A DNA stretch of 64,000 bases from Hahella sp. CCB-MM4 (GCF_002260525.1 NZ_MRYI01000003.1:186001-250000), one strand, 5' to 3'. Counted from the first letter of the stretch, positions 8,258-16,055 are shown. The notes: generated from the letters alone by a model not told the origin. Program-made: numbers and translations.

Positions 8258-8674
8258 TTAATTTCGCATATCACTTACTTTCTCTAGCATCTCATCTAGA
8301 TTCTTCGATTGTTTCTTTAACTCTTCAATTGATGCAGCAAAAGCCAAATAGTATCCCTCATCGTCATCATTATCAGATGGTCTCCAAGGAGGTCTCAGGT
8401 TCCATTCGAGATAGATTCTGAGTTCTCCATGCTTATATCTGAACTCAAGTTCTGGCTCCATAAACTCAATACTTGAATCTTCAAAATTACCGGGAGACAC
8501 CAACCAACTTGATAGTTCTTTGGCCTCAGAAAAGGTTAAGCTTGGATCCTTTCCCTCCCAAGAACCTTCATCATCAGTTCCTAGAATCCCAATCATCAAC
8601 CAGTCTTCGTTAGGAAATTCCCAACTGAGAATAGTTAATTCCAACTGATGACCTTTGCTATTTCTAAATCTCAT
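8258..8674 (-). CDS. Cassette 3: probable WapI-family immunity protein
   Basis: The 138-residue soluble protein has the features I associate with WapI-type immunity proteins: an opening that places a strand-forming LTILSWEFP after a short charged N-terminus, then NEDWLMIGILG, a DPSLTFSEAKELSSWL segment and ELEFRYKHGELRIYLEW. Such proteins neutralise toxin tips of large cell-surface or contact-dependent toxins. No cognate toxin is nearby, so it would be an orphan immunity gene carried as a cassette. The stop TAA sits beside the attC box and the ATG follows GTTAGATTGGT. The family call is from memory of the pattern. Confidence 0.6.
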   Translation of the reverse strand: MRFRNSKGHQLELTILSWEFPNEDWLMIGILGTDDEGSWEGKDPSLTFSEAKELSSWLVSPGNFEDSSIEFMEPELEFRYKHGELRIYLEWNLRPPWRPSDNDDDEGYYLAFAASIEELKKQSKNLDEMLEKVSDMRN

Positions 8675-8678
8675 ACCA

Positions 8679-8792
8679 ATCTAACGCCGTTGTAACCTGT
8701 GCGGTTTGTGGAGTGGAGTTTTGCGGTAAAGTGGCGAAGCCACCGCAAAACGGAGCGTAGCAAACTGCATCAGGTTGACAACCTTGTTATGC
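8679..8792 (-). repeat. attC site between cassettes 2 and 3
   Basis: On the minus strand the site runs from GCATAACAAGG to GGCGTTAGAT. The centre has the perfect inverted repeat GTTTTGCGGT (8718-8727) / ACCGCAAAAC (8742-8751), with a GTGGC/GCCAC pair inside it. This is a well-formed attC fold. Confidence 0.9.
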
Positions 8793-9161
8793 ATTTTCCT
8801 CCTCCAAATCTGCAAGGTCTTCTTCAGTTACCCATTCTGCTGTTTCAGGAACAACTTCCTCCGAAAGCCAATGGAATATATTGGCGTACTCAGCTCTTGC
8901 TGGAAAGCCTTCTAATTCTCGTTTACCAGCCCAAGTTAAATGAACGCTAACGACGATACTGAGAATCTCACCATCAACAACCTTAAATCCAGCTACGTCA
9001 TCACAGTCTTGGCGCCTAGCAAAGGGATAGAAGTCTTCGCCTGTTTCCTTTTGGTACTCCAATCGCAGTCCCTCTTGCCCTGGGCTCTCTATGAACCACC
9101 AAGGAAGAAGCCCGTTAAATTTGTGAGCTTTAAGCCAGCGATACTCAATTGGTAATTTCAT
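8787..9161 (-). CDS. Cassette 2: hypothetical soluble protein, possibly SUKH/SMI1-like
   Basis: The start is placed at the ATG giving MKLPIEYRWLKAHKF (124 residues). An ATG seven codons earlier lies inside the attC box GTTATGC and would add MHQSECS. The protein is acidic, ends in an EEDLADLEEE tail, and has a FYPFARRQDCDDVAGFKV segment resembling small SMI1/KNR4-related immunity proteins. That resemblance is weak. Its stop codon is inside the downstream attC. Confidence 0.6.
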   Translation of the reverse strand: MKLPIEYRWLKAHKFNGLLPWWFIESPGQEGLRLEYQKETGEDFYPFARRQDCDDVAGFKVVDGEILSIVVSVHLTWAGKRELEGFPARAEYANIFHWLSEEVVPETAEWVTEEDLADLEEENA

Positions 9162-9178
9162 GCTGCATTCCGATTGGT

Positions 9179-9285
9179 GCATAACGCCCGACTCACCGGG
9201 TAAATTTTTGATGGCGGCTTTTGTGCAGCTCCATGCACAAAAGGTGACAGCGGAAATTTATCCGGTACAGCCGCTTGTTATATGC
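9179..9285 (-). repeat. attC site between cassettes 1 and 2
   Basis: On the minus strand the site runs from GCATATAACAAGCGG to GGGCGTTATGC. The centre contains the perfect inverted repeat CTTTTGTGCA (9218-9227) / TGCACAAAAG (9234-9243). The terminal boxes are well paired. This is the clearest attC in the array. Confidence 0.92.
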
Positions 9286-9293
9286 TGACGTTC

Positions 9294-9572
9294 TCATAAG
9301 AACACCCACGCCACGAGCTTGCCCAGACCAAACACAGCGGCACCGATTACGACTAGCCCCACAAAGAATGCCTTCACATTCTTATCCGAACTATGAAATT
9401 CCTCAGCACTTAGCCTGCTGAAGTCTTGCCCTGGAATAGCCTCTCCCGCCGAGAGGATGGCTTTTACATATGCAATTGCCACGGGCAATGCGATCCAGTA
9501 AATCGGTACAAGCCCCACCCCGATAATAAATGCGGGAACAACAATCAGTAACGACAGTATTGCTTGGACCAT
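9294..9572 (-). CDS. Cassette 1: small membrane protein of unknown function
   Basis: The 92-residue protein has hydrophobic segments at about 3-25, 27-40 and 68-91, and a polar loop (SRLSAEEFHSSDKN) between the second and third. The TGA stop lies nine bases before the attC. The ATG follows a truncated attC end by nine bases, so it is the first surviving cassette. No family is recognised. Confidence 0.55.
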   Translation of the reverse strand: MVQAILSLLIVVPAFIIGVGLVPIYWIALPVAIAYVKAILSAGEAIPGQDFSRLSAEEFHSSDKNVKAFFVGLVVIGAAVFGLGKLVAWVFL

Positions 9573-9580
9573 TAGCTATT

Positions 9581-9591
9581 CCATATAACGG
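9581..9591 (-). repeat. Truncated attC end (R-prime box) before cassette 1
   Basis: CCGTTATATGG on the minus strand matches the R-prime box and sits at the usual distance before the first cassette gene. No partner TAAC box is found in the next 120 bp, so the rest of the attC or attI has been lost. Confidence 0.5.
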
Positions 9592-9980
9592 TTGTATATC
9601 GTGCATGCGCGTTTTTCCATACCAATATTTTCAAGATAGTTCCTCCAGCCCACTGATTCCAGTGTAAAAATCCCGAAAAGTCAGACTACCTCATCCACGA
9701 GAAACCGTGCGTGCGAATATACACATTCGTTGTGGTCTCGTTATCAAAAAAAAACTAGTCGCCAGGCTATTGAATTATCGCAATTTTTATAAATTCACTT
9801 CCCCCAAAGCGAGCCATATGGTTCGCCAAAGCGTGCATTTTTTAACACACTCCAAATGTATACTATATTTACGCACAGTTTTTTTTGCAGGACGATCCAT
9901 GATAGGCGGGCTGTGGAAATTTCACACAACATGAGTCTGTCCGATCAAAGCTATAAAAAGGAGGCCGACTTTTCTGAAGC

Positions 9981-10100
9981 GTTTTCTCGGCCCAATTTCG
10001 GCCCAATCCAAAGCCTTTTTGAGCCAACTTGAGATAAAGCTTAATTTGAGAAACCCAATATTTGCGGGGCTTCAGGTGGCCCTTGGTAGGCCGAGAAAAC
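9981..10100. repeat. 12-bp perfect inverted repeat beside attR
   Basis: GTTTTCTCGGCC at 9981-9992 and GGCCGAGAAAAC at 10089-10100 are perfect inverted copies 96 bp apart, the second ending seven bases before the right att repeat. They could be recombinase arm-binding sites or the remains of a lost end. Confidence 0.6.
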
Positions 10101-10107
10101 CACCTTT

Positions 10108-10173
10108 GAGGGTTCGAATCCCTCCCTCACCGCCATGATTAAAAGGCCAGCAAATGCTGGCCTTTTTCTTTTC
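10108..10173 (+). repeat. attR: right direct repeat of the tRNA-Ser island (66 bp)
   Basis: This copy of 4739-4804 carries the last 28 bases of tRNA-Ser, including CCA, and the terminator hairpin, with one mismatch. The rest of the tRNA is absent, so it is not a functional gene. Confidence 0.9.
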
Positions 10174-10513
10174 TATAATCTTTCCAGAATTCGTTTGCCA
10201 AAAAATATACCTTCAAGCCCCCTCCCACTAAAAGAAACAGTGTTGTCCTAAACCTATATAAAAGATCACACAGCGGACGGCCCCCACTCTATTACCCACC
10301 GCCGTCACTCGCCCGGATGCCTGAAAGATAATTACGATGAATACCTAGTGATCGCAGCCTACATCTCTCCCTTTCCCGTTACTTCGCCCGAAGGGCCAAT
10401 GTGATTGAGCCCTCGCCATTGATAGAATGTCACACGCTGAGGCAATACGAATGAGCAATTGCTGTCAGCAATTTAGACTTGACTCAAAAGGAAGCAAAAA
10501 GGAAGCGCGAAAT
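10174..10513. other. Intergenic region after the island, no gene seen
   Basis: This 340-bp stretch between the right att repeat and the next gene has no plausible coding frame and no recognised regulatory site. The next gene could start as early as 10427 in the same frame, but that upstream part lacks a ribosome-binding site. Confidence 0.4.
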
Positions 10514-10843
10514 ATGTTGATGGTTAAGTGGGTAGTGATTTCAAAATCTACAATCCTTGAGGGTTGCCCTGTTCATTTTGACGGTTCAGAGTTCATGTAC
10601 GGATATTCCGTTGCTTTTGCAGAGGATGCTGAGGAGGCTGTCGAACAGGTAAGAGCTTCACTGCTAAATGATATTAAGCTCGTTCTGCAGGAGGTTATTG
10701 AGTGCAAGCTGTATCGGGAAGAAGATTGGCAGGACGATTCTGATACCAGCATATGTGTTAATGAAGCCTACGAGAAAGCCTCTCAAACAGGTGAGCTTGC
10801 CCATGGCTCATTCATGTCATCAGATTCCATGGAAGAAGAATAG
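10514..10843 (+). CDS. Hypothetical small acidic protein
   Basis: The ATG at 10514 is chosen because GGAAG lies nine to thirteen bases upstream. The product has 109 residues, with a strand-like N-terminus (KWVVISKSTILEG), a predicted helix (AEEAVEQVRASLLNDIK) and a very acidic tail. No family is recognised. It is followed after 22 bp by the next gene on the same strand, suggesting a two- or three-gene operon. Confidence 0.5.
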   Translation: MLMVKWVVISKSTILEGCPVHFDGSEFMYGYSVAFAEDAEEAVEQVRASLLNDIKLVLQEVIECKLYREEDWQDDSDTSICVNEAYEKASQTGELAHGSFMSSDSMEEE

Positions 10844-10865
10844 TAGATAGTAAAAGGAAGCAACT

Positions 10866-11519
10866 ATGACCAAGGGAGCAATGACCCTTGCAGAGGGAAG
10901 CGAAGAGTATAAAACCGATGTCAACATCGTGCTGAATGACAGGGTATCCAGGAAACATGTACTCAGAACAACTTTGAATACTTTCGCTGTCTGGAAGAGC
11001 AAATATGGTAAGGAGTCTTCTCCTTTCCAAGGCAGGCTTAAGGGCACGATAAAAGAAGCGGCCTTTATTGATAATGAGATTTGGGTGTTCGACATTGATG
11101 GCACCAGAGTTAGCGATATTATTACCGCGGTAAGCATCGCCGCCCAATTTTATCGAGTTGAGCCCGGCTACATAATGAGCAATGTTTACATAAAGAATTT
11201 AAACGTCGAGGGCGAACATGGCATGACAAGACAAGACCTTGTGGGTGCTAACGCTGCCCTGTATTCTGGTGTCACCAGGTCCTTAAAGCAAGCGGCTCAG
11301 CATTTTGGCCTGCGTGGAAGTCTTGATCTGTTTGTGTTGAGTAACAATGCAAACCACAAAATCCCGAAGGACGATCTATACAGAGCGCTTAAAAAAGGTG
11401 GGGCCAGTAATGTTACCTCTGACAACAACGTCTACAGGTATACAGTGGGGAGTAACTGTGGAAATGAAAGGGTTAGGAATTTAAAGGAACACCTTCACAA
11501 AGCGACAATCAAGCTCTAA
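10866..11519 (+). CDS. Hypothetical protein, 217 aa
   Basis: The ATG follows AAGGAAGC at good spacing. The soluble protein has mixed alpha/beta composition, with FAVWKSKYG near residue 41, IWVFDIDGTRVSDIITAV near residue 73 and FGLRGSLDLFVLSNN near residue 148. There is no signal peptide or membrane helix. No family is recognised. It sits between two other unknown genes in the accessory zone before a truncated Rhs gene, so a toxin/immunity role is conceivable but unsupported. Confidence 0.55.
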   Translation: MTKGAMTLAEGSEEYKTDVNIVLNDRVSRKHVLRTTLNTFAVWKSKYGKESSPFQGRLKGTIKEAAFIDNEIWVFDIDGTRVSDIITAVSIAAQFYRVEPGYIMSNVYIKNLNVEGEHGMTRQDLVGANAALYSGVTRSLKQAAQHFGLRGSLDLFVLSNNANHKIPKDDLYRALKKGGASNVTSDNNVYRYTVGSNCGNERVRNLKEHLHKATIKL

Positions 11520-11629
11520 CAAATCGATATCATGCAACAACTGCAAGGGATTGTTGTTTTATCTGATCTAAGACGTTATTGGGAAATCTGAGGACTGCAG
11601 ATTTTCCAGGGCAGTAATGAGGGGCAATC

Positions 11630-12121
11630 GTGAATACACAAGACTTGTTCGATGCATTGGTTAAAGCTGGCGTTATCAAAACACCAGATTCACCAAGTGC
11701 CTTATGGAATATTATTGAAGGATACGCTGGCGATAAAGCCATTTCCTATGACCTCGAATGTATTGAGAACCCCTCGGATTACAGGACGGTATTTTCATAC
11801 CATTTAAGTGCATTTCGAAAAAATCTGCAGATTGGTCGCAAAGACTACGAATCATTCTTGGATTATGAAAACGAGAGGGCGGGGATCTCCGTCGTTATCG
11901 ACGGAGAGAAATATTCGGCTGAATGGGAACAACAATCTGACTGGGTGGTCGGGGAGTTCTATGACTTTCTCCACAAGGTTATAGAGCCAATGCTTCCAGG
12001 TAAGTTCGTCGAATACGTTAGCCTGGACCAGTGCTATTACGGAATCTATGTGCCCAAAGAAGTAGCAGATCCTCTTGAGGCAATTTTTCGTGAATATGAC
12101 AAGCTACAACATGAGTGGTAG
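11630..12121 (+). CDS. Hypothetical protein, 163 aa, immunity-like composition
   Basis: The GTG start is preceded by GAGGGG at about five bases. The protein is acidic and soluble, with helical N- and C-terminal parts and a central strand region (AGISVVIDGEKYSAEWEQQ). Length, acidity and location beside a truncated Rhs gene resemble Rhs immunity proteins, but the family is not recognised and the gene points toward the Rhs gene on the opposite strand. A perfect palindrome follows three bases after the stop. Confidence 0.5.
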   Translation: MNTQDLFDALVKAGVIKTPDSPSALWNIIEGYAGDKAISYDLECIENPSDYRTVFSYHLSAFRKNLQIGRKDYESFLDYENERAGISVVIDGEKYSAEWEQQSDWVVGEFYDFLHKVIEPMLPGKFVEYVSLDQCYYGIYVPKEVADPLEAIFREYDKLQHEW

Positions 12122-12123
12122 AG

Positions 12124-12157
12124 GATCTGAACTTCTACAGCTGTAGAAGTTCAGATC
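12124..12157. repeat. Perfect 34-bp palindrome between convergent genes
   Basis: The arms GATCTGAACTTCTACAG and CTGTAGAAGTTCAGATC are perfect complements with no spacer. The palindrome lies three bases after one stop codon and 22 bases from the other. There is no U-tract, so it is either a rho-assisted bidirectional terminator or a cruciform or recombination site. Confidence 0.85.
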
Positions 12158-12179
12158 TGATCAACACATCGCCAGCGTC

Positions 12180-13685
12180 TTATTCAAATGTAACAGTATG
12201 CTCCGCCGGCGAATTTTTGGCCTCCACACGCCTAACTAACTTGCCGCTACGGTTGTAATCATAGTCAGTGACAAGTCCATTCCTGTCCGTAACGGTATCG
12301 AGATATCCATTTACGTCATAGGTGTAAAGCGCTTCAGAGCTTGCGCAACTGCTGGACGCGTCGCCATCCACCCGCACTACTTTGCGGACGCCATAAATCG
12401 TTTCAAAATAGTAAGTGGTCAGCTGACCCTGATCACGAGTGACAGTGACGGACTCATCTTCGTTATACACAATGGTATAACTCTCCGCGTCATCTCCTGT
12501 TACAGCGGATTTCGTTCTTCCTTGCTCATCATAAGTCCATGTTGCAATCGACACGCCGGAGCCGTCAGTGAGACTAGTCATATGATGAGAATACTTAGCA
12601 TTTTCATAGTGGTAGCGCTTCAAAAGCACAGGTGAAGCTTCGGGATTGTCCTTACGAGAAAGCGTCGCCAAGTTATTTTTTGCGTCAAACTCATATACAA
12701 ACTGCTGCCCATTAGGAGCGATCATAGAGCTTAAAAAAGCGCCTTGATAGAACAGTTGCAGTTTCTTCCCATTTGTAGCGACGATTTCCTGTACAAGATC
12801 CGTGTTGGCGTAATAGGACAGTGTTATCTCTTCCCCGGAAGCATTGCTCACGGATAACAATCTTCCGGTGTTGTTGTAAATCTCAACTAAGCCATCTCGC
12901 TGCACTTCCCACATGTTCAACCCGGAGTCGCCCTTGAAAAGACGCAAGCTGACATTGACGTCTGGATCGCTTACCCATTTATCGCCATCCAGGGTAAATG
13001 AATACGCCTGTCCGTCGTCGGTCACGACTTCAGCGATTTTCACCCTGTTAACGTTTCGATAATTGACCCTTCTGGAGTAGGCATTACGCCATCCTGATAT
13101 TGTGTTGATATCTGAGTAGGCTTTGCTTGAATACATACGGGAGAAAAACAGCAAGGAGTTATCCGCATCCAGATAGTCCACTTCTCGCAAAAATGTTTCA
13201 CCAACACCCAGGCTGACAGAATCAGCCACTGTAGGACAACCGCCGGCGCGGTTTTTATCTGGTATCACGCCGTGGATTTTACACATAGAGCCCACCTCGG
13301 CATAACCCGTTGGACAGCCAGGAGTACCATATATATTTACGCCGCCGTTGCAATCCAGCGCCAATTTGGCGTTGGCGACAATATCGCCGTCCGTTTTAGA
13401 TCTTAATAAGTAAACACAGTCCAGTTTGCCGTAGGGTTTCACTTTATAGTGGCGCATATAAAGCTCCCACCAGATAACCAATGCTTCCTGAGCAGTGTCG
13501 CCTTTGGTAATTCCAAGCCCAGTGGAGGTATAGAAAGGAGGAGAAACTTTCGGGGTTACGTCTATCGCAACGGTAGGAAGATCAGCCAGTGCACTGAGAG
13601 AAAACACGGACATGGCCGCCGCCAATGCGGACTTTTTCGGTATAGGCATGTTCTTCAATAAATGATTATCCAGGTTAGCAAACAT
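12180..13685 (-). CDS. Truncated Rhs/YD-repeat protein
   Basis: The 501-residue protein has an N-terminal signal-like segment (about 15-35, SALAAAMSVFSLSALA). A cysteine-bearing region follows (CPTGYAEVGSMC near 125), then the typical Rhs opening GETFLREVDYLDADNSLLFF with FSRMYSS near 165. YD-repeats come after that (GRLLSVSNASGEEITLSY, VYEFDAKNNLATLSRKD, TYDVNGYLDTVTDRNG). Full-length Rhs proteins run beyond 1,000 residues and end in a core motif and a variable toxin. This one stops after a few repeats with no core or toxin, so it is a truncated orphan. A secreted YD-repeat shell piece is likely its only remaining capacity. Confidence 0.75.
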   Translation of the reverse strand: MFANLDNHLLKNMPIPKKSALAAAMSVFSLSALADLPTVAIDVTPKVSPPFYTSTGLGITKGDTAQEALVIWWELYMRHYKVKPYGKLDCVYLLRSKTDGDIVANAKLALDCNGGVNIYGTPGCPTGYAEVGSMCKIHGVIPDKNRAGGCPTVADSVSLGVGETFLREVDYLDADNSLLFFSRMYSSKAYSDINTISGWRNAYSRRVNYRNVNRVKIAEVVTDDGQAYSFTLDGDKWVSDPDVNVSLRLFKGDSGLNMWEVQRDGLVEIYNNTGRLLSVSNASGEEITLSYYANTDLVQEIVATNGKKLQLFYQGAFLSSMIAPNGQQFVYEFDAKNNLATLSRKDNPEASPVLLKRYHYENAKYSHHMTSLTDGSGVSIATWTYDEQGRTKSAVTGDDAESYTIVYNEDESVTVTRDQGQLTTYYFETIYGVRKVVRVDGDASSSCASSEALYTYDVNGYLDTVTDRNGLVTDYDYNRSGKLVRRVEAKNSPAEHTVTFE

Positions 13686-14206
13686 ATATTTTCCTTAAAC
13701 TACACCTTATCAAAGGCTTAGGGACAGAGGTGGTCAATAATTGTTGATAGCGAGCAAGTTAAACCACAGGGGATGCTTGACTCGTCGTCATTCCAATAGG
13801 ACCTAGTTATAGCTGAGAAGAGATCAATGACAGACTGATGCGCCTGTTATAGATAAATTAAAAACCTAGCGGACTGGCATAAATCGTAAAAAAGCGGGGT
13901 TGGCACATTTCCATGTTATTCCTTGGCCTCCTGATTTATGGCCACTTGGTTTAGAGACATAGGTAAGAAAACAATTCATTTGATGAACCGTTAAAAAACT
14001 ATTTTCGTAGACTAATTTTTTTCAAAACCTTAATCAACTTTCATTTACTCAACCTGCGCCATTAAAACAGATGAAAGGACATCCTGAGGCTTCCTTTGCA
14101 ATCATCTCAGAAATTAACGACCATCGACGAATCACTTGACGTCAGATAAGCACTAATCACTCCAGGCAGACAAACCCGGAGTGGAATAAAGAGTATTGGA
14201 AGCCAC
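13686..14206. other. Intergenic region between the Rhs fragment and cheR
   Basis: This 521-bp stretch has no credible gene. A weak inverted pair CACTCC (14158-14163) / GGAGTG (14178-14183) lies downstream of cheR. The boundary between accessory and core DNA is probably in this interval. Confidence 0.4.
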
Positions 14207-15031
14207 TTATTTAGCGCGGTAGATAATCCCAGGATTACAGTGCACCATCTCGTATTTTTCCGGTAATCCGCTAAGGGACTCAGAAGCCCCCAGGACCAGA
14301 TAACCGCCAGGCTTGAGAGCTGCATGCATGCGTTTGAGGATATCCAGTTTGGATTCCGCCGAGAAATAGATCAGGACATTTCGACAAAAAATAATGTCGA
14401 ATTTACCCAGCAGGCTGTAGGAATCCATGAGATTCAGGGAACGAAAATCCACTCCCCGGCAGATCTCCGGTTTAACTTTCCAGGAGCCGTCAGGGGTTTT
14501 GGTAAAATAGGTATTCATCCTCTCCTTGGAGAGTCCCCGGCCGATAGCCAGCATCTCATATTCGGCCTTACGCGCCGTTGCCAGCACGCTGGCCGAGATG
14601 TCAGTCGCCACAATGTTGAGTGACGCTCTGGAAGCTCCCAGATTCCGACGCTTGAATTCATCGTAGACCATGGAAATGGAATAAGGCTCTTGACCAGTGG
14701 AGCAGGCCGCAGACCACAATCTGATCTGAGAAAGACTCTTATTGCTCAAAAGCTCAGGGAGGATTTTTTCTTCGAGTATCCTGAACGGGTGAACATCACG
14801 AAACCATAAAGTTTCGTTGGTCGTCATTGCATCAACGACGGACTCACGCAGAGGGTTACGGATCGACCGGTTCATTTTGTCGACCAGCTCTCCGACCGTG
14901 GCAATACCTTCCTCCGCCATGATGCGGCGCAAGCGACTTTGTACAAGGTATTGCTTATTGTCACCCAGCACTATGCCGCAAGCTTTTTTCAGAAAGTCCC
15001 GAAATTTATCGTAATCGGTGTTGTTAAGCAG
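14207..15031 (-). CDS. cheR: CheR, chemoreceptor glutamate methyltransferase
   Basis: Homology-consistent coding (NTDYDKFRDFLKKACGIVLG) extends upstream of the first GTG (14971) to a stop codon at about 15055. No ATG, GTG or TTG exists in that extension. A CTG at 15031 is preceded by AAAGGAAG at eight bases and gives 274 residues, the usual length in pseudomonad relatives. Motifs include TNETLWFRD, the SAM-binding WSAACSTGQEPYS, ATDIS and the FDIIFCRNVLIYF region. CheR methylates receptor glutamates with S-adenosylmethionine for adaptation. cheV is 43 bp upstream on the same strand. The CTG start is inferred. Confidence 0.9.
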   Translation of the reverse strand: MLNNTDYDKFRDFLKKACGIVLGDNKQYLVQSRLRRIMAEEGIATVGELVDKMNRSIRNPLRESVVDAMTTNETLWFRDVHPFRILEEKILPELLSNKSLSQIRLWSAACSTGQEPYSISMVYDEFKRRNLGASRASLNIVATDISASVLATARKAEYEMLAIGRGLSKERMNTYFTKTPDGSWKVKPEICRGVDFRSLNLMDSYSLLGKFDIIFCRNVLIYFSAESKLDILKRMHAALKPGGYLVLGASESLSGLPEKYEMVHCNPGIIYRAK

Positions 15032-15074
15032 AGCGAATACTTCCTTTGCCGGAATAAGTCACACAGGATGTTGA

Positions 15075-16025
15075 TCAACCACCACTACGGGCAGCTTCAA
15101 CATCTTTCAAAATGGTTGAAATTCTTTGGGCCAGCTCGTCGGGATTGAATTTAGCCATAAAATCATCCGCCCCGACCTTGGCCACCATGGCTTTGTTAAA
15201 TACCCCACTCAACGAGGTATGCAGCATGATATAAAGATCTTTCAGATCCGGATCATTTTTACAATGGGAGGTTAACGTATAACCATCCATTTCCGGCATC
15301 TCCACATCAGAGATCATTAAACTGATGTGATCCCTTATCCTGCTGCCGTCAGCGACGAGGGATTTTAGATATTCATAAGCCTGCTTACCATCATTTTTCG
15401 TCACAACTTCCACACCGATGGCTTCCATACAATGAACGATCTGGCGACGGGCGACGGTTGAATCATCTACCACTAATACACGAAACTCTTCCGCTCTGGA
15501 ATGAACTTCGGGATCAATATATTCCGCATCGACAGTATCCCTGGAAGGTGCCACTTCAGCCAGAATCTTCTCAACATCAATCACTTCAATCATTCGGTCA
15601 TCGAGTCGGGTTACAGCCGTCAGATAATTATCCTTGCCGGCTCCCTTGGGTGGCGGATGCATTTCTTCCCAATTGAGGTTAACAATACGCTCTACGCCAC
15701 TGACCAGAAATCCTTGGGTCTTTCGGTTGTACTCCGTAATGATCACAAAGGAATTGTTGATCTCATTTTCCGGCACCGGAGACTGCCCGGTGGCCAACCC
15801 CATATCCATAATGGGAATGGTTTCCCCCCTGATATGCGCCACGCCCCGCACTACAGGGTGCCGCTTGGGCATCATGGTCAATTTGGGGCATTGCAATACC
15901 TCTTTTACCTTAAAAACATTGATACCGTATATCTGATCGCCCTGCAGACGAAATAAGAGCAGTTCCAGACGGTTTTGGCCGACTAACTGTGTGCGCTGAT
16001 TGACGCTATCTAAAACCCCGGACAT
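15075..16025 (-). CDS. cheV: CheV, CheW-receiver coupling protein
   Basis: The 316-residue protein has an N-terminal CheW domain (about 20-165: LLLFRLQGDQIYGINVFKV, VRGVAHIRGETIPIMDM) and a C-terminal CheY-like receiver (about 185-310). In the receiver, VLVVDDST carries the acidic pair, ISDVEMPEMDG the phosphoacceptor Asp and AKFNPDEL the conserved Lys. CheV couples chemoreceptors to CheA and is tuned by phosphorylation. It is divergent from flgA and upstream of cheR, the usual gammaproteobacterial order. Confidence 0.95.
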   Translation of the reverse strand: MSGVLDSVNQRTQLVGQNRLELLLFRLQGDQIYGINVFKVKEVLQCPKLTMMPKRHPVVRGVAHIRGETIPIMDMGLATGQSPVPENEINNSFVIITEYNRKTQGFLVSGVERIVNLNWEEMHPPPKGAGKDNYLTAVTRLDDRMIEVIDVEKILAEVAPSRDTVDAEYIDPEVHSRAEEFRVLVVDDSTVARRQIVHCMEAIGVEVVTKNDGKQAYEYLKSLVADGSRIRDHISLMISDVEMPEMDGYTLTSHCKNDPDLKDLYIMLHTSLSGVFNKAMVAKVGADDFMAKFNPDELAQRISTILKDVEAARSGG

Positions 16026-16055
16026 ATAGGTGCTCCACTTTAAACTGAATTTCTA

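Larger units (their letters stand above)
7175..9591 (-). mobile_element. Orphan integron cassette array (CALIN): five cassettes, no integrase
   Basis: Five minus-strand genes are separated by four sequences with integron attC features: R-double-prime boxes of the form TAACAA at or just after each gene's stop, R-prime boxes GTTATGC, GTTAGAT, GTTATAG or GTTAGGA just before the next gene, and internal hairpins. A truncated attC end lies upstream of the first gene. No intI gene or attI is present, so this is a cluster of attC sites lacking an integron integrase. The end near 7175 has no intact attC and abuts the 44-bp repeats. Confidence 0.85.
9573..10107. other. Right end of the tRNA-Ser island, no gene seen
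   Basis: This 535-bp AT-rich stretch holds the truncated attC end (9581-9591), several poly-A and poly-T runs, and a perfect 12-bp inverted repeat (9981-9992 and 10089-10100) next to the right att repeat. A 75-codon frame at 9707-9934 has no start context or protein-like composition and is not called. If an integron integrase once headed the array it would have been here. Confidence 0.5.

Noticed and set aside
9707-9934. A 75-codon plus-strand frame near the right end of the island
   Set aside because: No ribosome-binding site, no protein-like composition, and it lies in AT-rich non-coding DNA.
4805-10107. An integrase for the tRNA island
   Set aside because: All frames were read. The only recombinase-like gene is the RAYT transposase, which does not integrate at tRNA 3' ends.
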